Assembly (NCBI RefSeq): GCF_947501785.1
Contig: NZ_CANMXB010000001.1
Span: forward strand, 1,817,048 to 1,881,047
Origin: an uncultured Litoreibacter sp.
Lineage (GTDB): Bacteria > Pseudomonadota > Alphaproteobacteria > Rhodobacterales > Rhodobacteraceae
Direction: 5' to 3'
DNA length: 64,000 nucleotides
The stretch's first letter is position 1. Each line of letters begins with the position of its first letter. Shown piece by piece: positions 36,748 through 44,711 of the stretch. Under the pieces are notes generated by a model that made no database searches, was not told the DNA's origin, and saw only the letters and a program-made list of their open reading frames with translations. The position numbers and the translations under genes are program-made.

Positions 36748-37829
36748 GATGCTACTGCCCCGTCAGTCTCAGTTGAAAGCCAGCCGTCTCGATAAAGCCG
36801 GGTTTGGTCTGGACGGAACGCCAGATGCACAGCGTCGCCTTGCCCCGGAGCCTCCCCGTCAATTACGGCCTTAACAGGCGTGTCGCCTACCATCGCCTCG
36901 ACCACAGAATGTCGGCCAATGTCCGAGACCTTGCGCACCCGCGCAGGCAGGCCCGCTGCACCGATCGACACAAATTCCGGCCTGATGCCGACTTGCGTGG
37001 AGCCGCCTTGCCCAGTCACTTTTCCTTCAACAGCAATCTCTTGCCCTTCAAAGCTGACACGGCCACCGGCCTCCGTGGCGTCCAGCACATTCATTCCCGG
37101 CGAGCCGATAAAATGCCCCACGAATGTGTGCTGAGGCCGCTCGAACAGCTCAACCGGCGTGCCAATCTGCACAATCTCTCCGTCCTGCATCACCACCACT
37201 TGGTCGGCAAAGGTCAGCGCCTCTGTCTGGTCATGGGTCACGTAAATCATCGTGGCTTTGACCCGCTGATGCAGCTCTTTCAGCTTGCTCCGCAGCTTCC
37301 ACTTCAGATGCGGGTCGATCACCGTCAAAGGCTCGTCAAACATCACGACGTTCACGTCGTCGCGCACCAGCCCGCGCCCCATCGAAATCTTCTGCTTGTT
37401 GTCAGGCGACAGATGCGAGGCACGGATATCCAGCAGCTCAACCACCTCCAGCATCGCGGCAATCTCCGCCACCCGCTCCGTGATCCGCGCTTCAGCCACG
37501 CCTCTGTTGCGCAGCGGAAAGGCCAGATTGTCACGCACGGTCATCGTGTCGTAGATCACCGGGAACTGGAACACCTGCGCAATGTTGCGCTGATCCGGCG
37601 GCAGGTCGGTCACATCCACATCGTCAAAAAGAATGCGCCCTTCTGATGGGGTCAGCAGCCCCGAGATGATGTTCAGCAAGGTCGACTTGCCGCAGCCGGA
37701 CGGCCCCAGAAGCGCATAGGCCCCGCCATCCTGCCAATCCAGATCAATTTCCTTCAGCGCATAATCCTCAGCGCCTTTCGGAGAAGGCAGGTAGGAATGG
37801 CGCAGGTTCTTCAAAGTAATTTTCGCCAC
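36744..37829 (-). CDS. glpT: Glycerol ABC transporter ATPase GlpT
   Basis: 361 residues from GTG 37829, one base after the glpS stop; a longer open frame up to 37952 runs into glpS and is rejected. Walker A GPSGCGKST and Walker B VVMFDEPLTVIDPH are intact, but the signature is LSPDNKQKISMGRGL instead of LSGGQ, a known peculiarity of these paired ATPases. A MalK-like C-terminal TOBE domain follows. It pairs with GlpS as a heterodimer. Confidence 0.88.
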   Translation of the reverse strand: MAKITLKNLRHSYLPSPKGAEDYALKEIDLDWQDGGAYALLGPSGCGKSTLLNIISGLLTPSEGRILFDDVDVTDLPPDQRNIAQVFQFPVIYDTMTVRDNLAFPLRNRGVAEARITERVAEIAAMLEVVELLDIRASHLSPDNKQKISMGRGLVRDDVNVVMFDEPLTVIDPHLKWKLRSKLKELHQRVKATMIYVTHDQTEALTFADQVVVMQDGEIVQIGTPVELFERPQHTFVGHFIGSPGMNVLDATEAGGRVSFEGQEIAVEGKVTGQGGSTQVGIRPEFVSIGAAGLPARVRKVSDIGRHSVVEAMVGDTPVKAVIDGEAPGQGDAVHLAFRPDQTRLYRDGWLSTETDGAVAS

Positions 37830-37830
37830 G

Positions 37831-38895
37831 TTAAGCCACCAATTTTCCGTCAGGGGTGAAGTAAAAACACTGCGAGGCGTCCATGTAGAACGCGTGCTCT
37901 TCACCGATCTCGTAAGGGTGCACGCCATGGGCCAGCGACACCCAGCCATCATCGCCCATCTGGAAATGCGCGCTCGATTCTGACCCCGACAATTCCGTCA
38001 CCTGCACCGTGCCATTCAACGCCACTGCGCCGGGGCCCGCTTGCACCGGGGTCACGTGATGCGGGCGCACCGCGACCGTATAAACCCCGTCCGGCAAATC
38101 CGCCGCGACGCCGCTCATGGTCCAGCTCACGCCGGTTTTCAGCCGCGCCTCGGATCCCGCCTTCACGATCTCAGCCGAATTGATCGGCGGGTCGGAAAAC
38201 ACCCGCGCCGCGGTCAGGTTCTCGGGCTTGCGGTAAATCGCAGCCGTGGTGCCAAATTGTGTGACCACGCCGTCATCCATTAAGGCGGTCTTGCCGCCCA
38301 AAAGCAGCGCTTCTTCGGGTTCAGATGTGGCGTAAACCACAACCGCGCCGCGCCCTGCAAACAGTTCCGGCAGCTGCTCACGCAGCTCTTCGCGCAGCTT
38401 GTAATCCAAGTTCGCCAGCGGCTCGTCCAGAAACACCGCGCGGCTTTCCTTGGCAATCGCCCGCGCCAAGGCGCAGCGCTGCTGCTGCCCGCCGGACAGC
38501 TCCTGCGGGCGGCGTTTCAGCATTGGCTCCAGCTGCAAAATCTTCGCGGCCTCCGCGACGCGGTCGTCAATTTCGGATTTCGCCATGCCTGCGACCCGCA
38601 AAGGGGAGGCAATATTGTCATACACGCTCATCTGCGGGTAGTTCACAAAGAACTGGTGCACCAATGAGATGTTCCGCTTCTGCGTCGACAGCTTCGACAC
38701 GTCCACCCCGTCCATGAAAATCTGGCCCGACGCCAGCGGGTCCAACCCCGCCATCAGCTTGATCAGCGATGTCTTGCCCGATCCGGTTTGGCCCAGAAGC
38801 ACGTTGAAATGCCCCGTCTCCAGCACCAGCGATGTCGGCTTGATATGGGTGATGCCGCGCGTCACCTTGCTCGCGGCCTTCAGCTCGAGTGTCAT
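37831..38895 (-). CDS. glpS: Glycerol ABC transporter ATPase GlpS
   Basis: 354 residues. Walker A GQTGSGKTS, canonical signature LSGGQQQRCALAR, Walker B AVFLDEPLANLD, then TATSEPEE-like switch region (VVYATSEPEEAL) where the usual His is replaced by Ser. Thus GlpS carries the good signature and GlpT the good switch region (VTHDQTEAL), which fits an asymmetric heterodimer with one competent site. MalK-like C-terminal regulatory domain. Confidence 0.88.
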   Translation of the reverse strand: MTLELKAASKVTRGITHIKPTSLVLETGHFNVLLGQTGSGKTSLIKLMAGLDPLASGQIFMDGVDVSKLSTQKRNISLVHQFFVNYPQMSVYDNIASPLRVAGMAKSEIDDRVAEAAKILQLEPMLKRRPQELSGGQQQRCALARAIAKESRAVFLDEPLANLDYKLREELREQLPELFAGRGAVVVYATSEPEEALLLGGKTALMDDGVVTQFGTTAAIYRKPENLTAARVFSDPPINSAEIVKAGSEARLKTGVSWTMSGVAADLPDGVYTVAVRPHHVTPVQAGPGAVALNGTVQVTELSGSESSAHFQMGDDGWVSLAHGVHPYEIGEEHAFYMDASQCFYFTPDGKLVA

Positions 38896-38913
38896 ATTCC
38901 GTAACCCTTGGTG

Positions 38914-38998
38914 CCCGCGTCACGCGGGAAAATTGGTTATGGCCGGGGCAAAAGTTGGCCCAAATCCCCGGCCAAAGTCGGCCCCTTCATAGGAAGGG
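38914..38998 (-). other. Three intercistronic hairpins between glpV and glpS
   Basis: In the 117-base spacer three perfect inverted repeats follow each other: CCCTTC/GAAGGG (38983-38998), GGCCGGGG/CCCCGGCC (38941-38973) and CCCGCGT/ACGCGGG (38914-38928). Such structures after a binding-protein gene often protect the upstream mRNA and reduce read-through, giving more binding protein than ATPase. Confidence 0.6.
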
Positions 38999-39012
38999 AC
39001 CAACGGGGAGGT

Positions 39013-40746
39013 TTACTGGTTCCAGCGGGCCACAAGCTCGTCGTAGTTGACGGTCTCACCTTGCGGTTTTTCGTTGTCCAGTTTCGCCTTGGCGCCACCT
39101 TTGCCAAGCCATTCGGAGGCGTCTTTTTCCTCGTTCAGGCGTGGGCCGCAGCCACCATAGACGTTCGCTGCCTCATCGGCTTGCTGCATCCGGGCCATGG
39201 TGATGTCCATCTCCTCGGCCAGACGGTCCATCGCTTCCTGCGGCGTAAAGGCGCCAGAGTTCACGTCACCGATTTGCTGCCACCAGATCTGGGCCAGCTT
39301 CGGATAATCCGGCACGTTGATGCCGGTTGGGGACCATGCCACGCGGTCAGGCGAGCGGTAGAACTCGACCAGACCACCCAGCTTTGGCGCACGTTCCGTG
39401 AACGACTCGTGGTTGACGGAGCTGTCACGCGTGAAGGTCAGACCCACATGGGACTTCTTCACGTCGACCGTCTTCGAGGTCACGAATTGCGCGTAAAGCC
39501 ACGCGGCCTGCGCCCGGTCTGATGGTGTAGACTTCAGGAAAGTCCAGGACCCAACATCCTGATAGCCGACCTTCTGACCTTCTTCCCAATAGGGACCATG
39601 TGGGGACGGGGCCATACGCCACAACGGATTACCGTCATCATCCACCGTATTGTTGCCTTCTGACTTCGGCTTCACCATGTCGGCAGTAAAGGCGGTGTAC
39701 CAGAAGATTTGCTGGGCCACGTTGCCTTGGCTCAAAGCCGGCAGGGACTGGTAGAAGTCGTAAGACGCAGCCGCAGGTGGGGCGTAGTTGCGCAGCCACT
39801 CGTCCCATTTGCGGATCGCGTAGACCGCAGCCGGGCCGTTCGCAGCACCACCACGGGTGACAGAGGCGCCAGCCGGGTTACACGAGCCCGCTTCCATGCG
39901 GATGCCCCATTCGTCGATAGGCACGCCGTTGGGCTCACCCTTCGATCCGGTGCCCGCCATGGACAGCCACGCATCGGTCATACGCCAGCCCAGATCCGGC
40001 GCGCGTTTGCCGTAATCCATGTGGCCGAAGATCTCAACGCCGTCGATCTCTTTGACATCCTTGGAGAAGAACTCAGCAATGTCCTCATAGGCCGACCAGT
40101 TGACCGGAACGCCCAGATCGTAGCCGTATTTGGCCTTGAACGCGTCCTTGTTGGCTTGGTCGTCAAACCAGTCCTTGCGGAACCAGTACAGGTTCGCAAA
40201 TTGCTGGTCTGGCAGTTGGTACAAGTCACCATCCGGCCCGGTGGTGAACTGGATGCCCATGAAGTCTTCAAGGTCCAGCGTGGGCGATGTGGTCCCCGCC
40301 CAGTCACCCGCCATTTGGTCTGTCAGGTTGTAAGCCAGTTGCAGGCGCGAATGCGTCCCGATCAGGTCACTGTCGTTCACGTAGCCATCATAGAGGTTCC
40401 GCTTGGTCTGCATCTGTGTCTGCACAGCCTGCACAACTTCGCCCTCACCGAGGATCTGGTGGTTGACCTTGATGCCGGTGATTTCCTCAAAGGCTTTGGT
40501 CAGAACTTCCGACTCGTAGCCATGCGTCGGGATACCTTCCGACAGCACGTTGATCTCCATGCCCGCGTAAGGTGCTGCGGCGTCGATGAACCACTGCATC
40601 TCGGACATTTGCTCGTCTTTCGACAAGGTCGATGGTTGGAATTCTGAATCAATCCATTTCTGAGCTGCTGCCGCGTCGGCAAAAGCAGTTCCATGCCCCG
40701 CGATGACGGCCACAGCCGCAGTCGCGGAGAGCAGATACTTGCGCAT
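39013..40746 (-). CDS. glpV: Glycerol ABC transporter substrate-binding protein GlpV
   Basis: 577 residues, long for a solute-binding protein but normal for this family. A signal peptide (MRKYLLSATAAVAVIAGHG) precedes a family 1 binding-protein fold. First gene of the minus-strand importer operon glpV-S-T-P-Q-U, with a GGAGGAGACAAG ribosome site. Glycerol specificity is taken from the rhizobial homologues; glpK, glpD and glpR are not in the window. Confidence 0.85.
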   Translation of the reverse strand: MRKYLLSATAAVAVIAGHGTAFADAAAAQKWIDSEFQPSTLSKDEQMSEMQWFIDAAAPYAGMEINVLSEGIPTHGYESEVLTKAFEEITGIKVNHQILGEGEVVQAVQTQMQTKRNLYDGYVNDSDLIGTHSRLQLAYNLTDQMAGDWAGTTSPTLDLEDFMGIQFTTGPDGDLYQLPDQQFANLYWFRKDWFDDQANKDAFKAKYGYDLGVPVNWSAYEDIAEFFSKDVKEIDGVEIFGHMDYGKRAPDLGWRMTDAWLSMAGTGSKGEPNGVPIDEWGIRMEAGSCNPAGASVTRGGAANGPAAVYAIRKWDEWLRNYAPPAAASYDFYQSLPALSQGNVAQQIFWYTAFTADMVKPKSEGNNTVDDDGNPLWRMAPSPHGPYWEEGQKVGYQDVGSWTFLKSTPSDRAQAAWLYAQFVTSKTVDVKKSHVGLTFTRDSSVNHESFTERAPKLGGLVEFYRSPDRVAWSPTGINVPDYPKLAQIWWQQIGDVNSGAFTPQEAMDRLAEEMDITMARMQQADEAANVYGGCGPRLNEEKDASEWLGKGGAKAKLDNEKPQGETVNYDELVARWNQ

Positions 40747-41288
40747 CTTGTCTCCTCCCTAGATTTTCCTATGAGCCGGTATTCGCCGACTGACCATACG
40801 GTAGGCAGGAGATGCCAACCCTGTCAAACTAAAACTTTAGTAGATATTTTTCTTAGAATTTTCAGGATGTTAGGTGGAATTCGCACCAAATCCTCGAAGA
40901 AAATTCCCACTCTCATTGGGCGCAGATATCAAATCATCAACCGGATTCTTGCGCCAAAGCGCGACATCTCGCGCATAAGGGCAGGTCGATTTGCCGACAA
41001 ATAGCGGATTGATAGGAAAGAGCCGCCTTTGGGCCACTGGCATTTCGAGCCACTGGCATAAACTGAACAGCAATTGGACGCTCACTGCCCCATTTGACGC
41101 TACGTCATCGAGGGAATGAACGGTAACCTGCTACGGCAAACCCGCTCTTAATTTATAAATTCCAACGACTTACGAGAAAATTAACAATTCCTTCATACTT
41201 CCTCAGATCGACCCAATTTAGCACAAATTTGCGCCTCATTTGAACAATAGCTTCGGTCGGGAAACATGCTGGAAGAGGGGCTTGGACA
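40747..41288. other. 542-base divergent intergenic region with several palindromes
   Basis: This gap separates glpV (-) from the capsule cluster (+). It holds no convincing gene. It contains the glp promoter elements (40822-40841), two hairpin-type repeats (40959-40974 GCGCGA/TCGCGC and 40989-41002 ATTTG/CAAAT), an 11-bp direct repeat GCCACTGGCAT (41033-41043 and 41049-41059) and a 12-bp perfect palindrome AATTTATAAATT (41150-41161). A small RNA gene cannot be excluded. Confidence 0.5.
40822..40841 (-). promoter_or_regulatory. glp operon -35 element with adjoining operator dyad
   Basis: On the minus strand TTGACA (40827-40822) is a perfect -35 hexamer; only a poor -10 follows. Directly upstream lies ACTAAA-AC-TTTAGT (40828-40841), a 6-bp inverted repeat and a candidate site for an activator or repressor of the importer. 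Confidence 0.45.
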
Positions 41289-42656
41289 GTGAACGCAATG
41301 CTGAATACCGTGATGGACGCGCAAAAGATCGAACGGGTAGACACACCCATTCGTTTCGTCCTCGACAACGTTAAGATCAAGGCGACATCCGAAAATGTGG
41401 CTGTTGTGGGGTTGGGATATGTGGGCCTGCCGCTCGCGGTTTGCCTTGCCGAACAATTTCAAAACGTCGCGGGTTTCGACATCTCCAAGCAACGCGTGGC
41501 AGAAATCAATAACGGTTATGACGCGACCAACGAATTGACCAAGGAAGTCGTGCAAGGCTCCGGCCTGACCGCCAGCACCGAGGCCTCCAGCCTCGCAGAT
41601 GCCTCCTTCTTTATCGTCACGGTGCCGACCCCGATCAACGACGCGCATCAGCCAGACCTGTCGCCGCTGCAATCGGCCTGCAACATGGTTGGCCCCTATC
41701 TGAAAAAGGGCGACATCGTCGTCTTTGAATCGACCGTCTACCCCGGCGTGACCGAAGATTATTGCGCGCCGATCCTGGAAAAACTGTCTGGTCTGAAGGC
41801 TGGCGAAGACTTTGGCCTGGGCTACAGCCCCGAGCGCATCAACCCAGGCGACAAGGTTAACACTGTCGAAAACACCATCAAGGTTGTCTCCGGCGACAGC
41901 CAGGCCACCATCGACCGCGTCATCGCCGTCTATGACAAGGTAATCAAAGCCGGCCTGCATGTCGCGCCCACCATCAAGGTGGCCGAGGCCTCCAAGGTTC
42001 TGGAAAACACCCAACGCGACATCAACATCGCTTTGATGAACGAAATGTCGCAAATCTGCGACAAGGTTGGCATCGAAACCAATGACGTGATCGAAGCCGC
42101 TGGCACCAAGTGGAACTTCCTGAAGTTCACGCCGGGTCTGGTAGGCGGTCACTGCATCGGTGTGGACCCCTACTACCTCGCCTCGCTGGCAGAGCAAGTG
42201 GGCCACCACCCGCAGGTCATCCTGGCAGGTCGCCGCACCAATGACGGCATGGTTCGTCACGTGGCAGACACCACGTTGCGCATGCTGATCAAAAAGGCGG
42301 GCGACATTCGCGAAATGCGTATCGGCGTCTGCGGCATCAGCTTCAAAGAAAATGTGCCAGACATCCGCAATTCCAAAGCCTTGGAAGTGGTTGACGCATT
42401 GCGTGGCTTTGGCATCACACCACTGGTGCATGATCCACACTGTTCGCCAGATGTTGCAGTCGCGGCTGGCTACGAGCTTTGCACGGCGGCCGAAATGGAC
42501 GATCTTGACGCAATGGTGTTGGCAACACCTCATAACGAGTACATCGAAAATCCCGATTTTCTGAAGAAAATCAAAGAGGATGGCATTTTGGTTGACGTAA
42601 GAGGGGTCTACAGGGACTCCGAGGAAGCCAAGGAGCTGCGATACTGGTCGCTATAA
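41289..42656 (+). CDS. Nucleotide-sugar 6-dehydrogenase (TviB/WbpO-type UDP-HexNAc dehydrogenase)
   Basis: 455 residues from GTG 41289 (GAGGGG 8 bases upstream; an ATG at 41298 is an alternative). NAD motif VVGLGYVGLP, catalytic Cys in GGHCIGVDPYYL and the NDP-sugar domain are complete. The sequence follows the branch acting on UDP-GlcNAc or UDP-GalNAc rather than UDP-glucose. It supplies uronic-acid precursors for the polymer made by the following genes and opens the capsule cluster. Confidence 0.85.
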   Translation: MNAMLNTVMDAQKIERVDTPIRFVLDNVKIKATSENVAVVGLGYVGLPLAVCLAEQFQNVAGFDISKQRVAEINNGYDATNELTKEVVQGSGLTASTEASSLADASFFIVTVPTPINDAHQPDLSPLQSACNMVGPYLKKGDIVVFESTVYPGVTEDYCAPILEKLSGLKAGEDFGLGYSPERINPGDKVNTVENTIKVVSGDSQATIDRVIAVYDKVIKAGLHVAPTIKVAEASKVLENTQRDINIALMNEMSQICDKVGIETNDVIEAAGTKWNFLKFTPGLVGGHCIGVDPYYLASLAEQVGHHPQVILAGRRTNDGMVRHVADTTLRMLIKKAGDIREMRIGVCGISFKENVPDIRNSKALEVVDALRGFGITPLVHDPHCSPDVAVAAGYELCTAAEMDDLDAMVLATPHNEYIENPDFLKKIKEDGILVDVRGVYRDSEEAKELRYWSL

Positions 42657-42692
42657 AATAATAAAAAGACGACGCGAAAGGGGCTCGCGACA

Positions 42693-44708
42693 ATGTTTAC
42701 TACTACGCCAATTGGGTCGTGCCGTATCACGACGCCGCTTCGACGCGGCCAATCCACACACGGTTTCCATCTCAACATGGAACGGTGCTACGGCTATTGC
42801 CATTCTCCCGCCGAGGCCGTGCAAATGGCGCGCTTCATGCGCGGCGAAGCCGACATCCCCCACGATGTCTGGCCCCTCGTTTCCCGCAAACATGACCTGA
42901 ACACGCTATCCGCACGCCGGCACGCGATGTCCGATCTTTATGTGGTCGAATTGGCCTCCGCCAAAGAGGTCACGATTGATGGCGTGTCAGTTCAACTGAA
43001 CTACCTGAACGCGACTTTCGCCGACTTTTTCGCCGACCGCGACCGTGCACAGGCCTTCTGGGCCCTCACTGAGGCTGGCAACGACGCCGACATCGCGGCC
43101 TTTCTGGACACCAACTGGTCCGACACGGATGCTCAACGCGCCGAAACCGCGACGCTGGGCAAAATCCGGTTGAGCTTTGTCACCGAGGCCGGGCTCCGCA
43201 AAGACATCGACACGCTGACCGAGCTGTTGCCCGACGTCCTGTTCGTTTCCCACGTGGATGCCTGCAAGGCCGATGGCACGCCGATCCGATCGCGTTCCAA
43301 CTTCATCCAGATGGTGGCCGATCAGGTCAAAACCGCTGGGTACAAATTCTACAACCCGACCGAGCTGATGCATGAGTTTGGCCAAACCGCCGCCATTGAA
43401 GACGAAAGCGCGGGGCTCGCGCATTTCACGGACGGTTTTGCGCATGGCATGATGGATGAGTGGATGCACAAGGTCATCGCGCCCAAAACAGACGCCACGA
43501 TCAAGGCCGGCGCGCCCCATGCTCTGGACCATCACCTCAAACCGCAGATCCATGCGGCTATTGACTCCGGCCAGTTCCTGCGCGCGGACGCGCGACTGGC
43601 CTCCCTTGCAGCGCACGGCGTTGACGTCGGCCCGCTACATCAGGCAACCAAGACCCAGCAAGAACATGCCCGCGCGCAATTCCAGGCTGAAGATCACAGC
43701 CATCTGACCGCCGACGAGCAGGTTGCACAGATCATCCGCGCCAGCGAGCTGGGCCTGTTTGACGACGCGCTCACCCTTGCTTCTTCCCTGCCCGGCGGTC
43801 TGGCTGGTCTGCCGACGCGCACGCTTTTGCAAATCGGCGACCTTGCACATCATGGCGGCGAGCTGGACACAGCGACTGAGGCCTATGTGGCGACCGCGAA
43901 AACCGGGCTTGCAAGGGCCTGCCACGCGCTTGCGAACATGGCCTGCGAGCACGGCATCGACATGTTGGCCAAGTTCGCCCCGCAGGAACGGCAGAGCTTT
44001 CTCGCCACCGTCCCCGCCGCAGACCGGCTCGACCTGCTTGAGCTGAATGGTGCGCCGTTCGCCCAGGCGATATTCCCGGAAACAACCGCCCAAGAAGCCG
44101 CTGACATCGTTGCGAAACTCACCGAGACGCATGGCATAGGCTATGCTGCCGAGGTGTTGGCGATCTGGCGCGAACAGCAAGGCGCAGACAAGATCAGAGA
44201 CGCCGGTCTCAACGCCATTCTGGACGGTTGGGTCACCACCGCATTGCAGTTTGACGAGCGCATTGACCGGATCCACGGCCTGAATGCCGTGCTCTTTGCC
44301 GCGCCGCTTTTCCAACGTGCCCGTATCGAGATGCGCGATCTGCGCAAGGAGCTGGCGCTGCTGATCCGCGCGGCGGGCAAAGAAGGCGATATCGATCAGT
44401 TGGACGCGTTCTCGACCGAGGCCGCCGCCTTGGCCAAAGAACTGCCAGAGCTTGACCTATGGCGCGCCAGATTGCGCTTCGGCCTTGGCGAATACGCCAC
44501 GGCGATGCAGCTGGGACAGGCAGCGGCGCAGTTCATGCCGGAAAAAATCAACGTCTGGGTCTTGCTGATGCGGGCCGCCAAGAAGGGCAATTTTCAGGCG
44601 GAAGCTGTTGAATTTGCACGTAAAGTCACTGGCCTGGCTTGCCCCGACACGGAAGCATTCAAGACCGAAGCAGAGGCCGTACTGCACGCCAAAGCGGTTG
44701 GCGCTTAA
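42693..44708 (+). CDS. Capsule-cluster protein with GSCR motif domain and helical repeats
   Basis: 671 residues, no family recognised with certainty. The N-terminal 260 residues start with IGSCRITTPL (GSCR at 8-11), followed by YGYCHS (33-38) and NPTELMHEF with later D237 and H244; this pattern recalls SGNH/GSCFA-type esterases, but the catalytic residues are inferred. From about residue 290 to the end it is Ala/Leu-rich and looks like TPR-type helices. It may modify (for example O-acylate or de-acylate) the polysaccharide. Sits between a sugar dehydrogenase and a glycosyltransferase. Confidence 0.55.
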   Translation: MFTTTPIGSCRITTPLRRGQSTHGFHLNMERCYGYCHSPAEAVQMARFMRGEADIPHDVWPLVSRKHDLNTLSARRHAMSDLYVVELASAKEVTIDGVSVQLNYLNATFADFFADRDRAQAFWALTEAGNDADIAAFLDTNWSDTDAQRAETATLGKIRLSFVTEAGLRKDIDTLTELLPDVLFVSHVDACKADGTPIRSRSNFIQMVADQVKTAGYKFYNPTELMHEFGQTAAIEDESAGLAHFTDGFAHGMMDEWMHKVIAPKTDATIKAGAPHALDHHLKPQIHAAIDSGQFLRADARLASLAAHGVDVGPLHQATKTQQEHARAQFQAEDHSHLTADEQVAQIIRASELGLFDDALTLASSLPGGLAGLPTRTLLQIGDLAHHGGELDTATEAYVATAKTGLARACHALANMACEHGIDMLAKFAPQERQSFLATVPAADRLDLLELNGAPFAQAIFPETTAQEAADIVAKLTETHGIGYAAEVLAIWREQQGADKIRDAGLNAILDGWVTTALQFDERIDRIHGLNAVLFAAPLFQRARIEMRDLRKELALLIRAAGKEGDIDQLDAFSTEAAALAKELPELDLWRARLRFGLGEYATAMQLGQAAAQFMPEKINVWVLLMRAAKKGNFQAEAVEFARKVTGLACPDTEAFKTEAEAVLHAKAVGA

Positions 44709-44711
44709 GCG

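Noticed and set aside
41193-42533. 446-codon open frame antisense to the sugar dehydrogenase
   Set aside because: Opposite strand of a clear nucleotide-sugar dehydrogenase; no domain seen.
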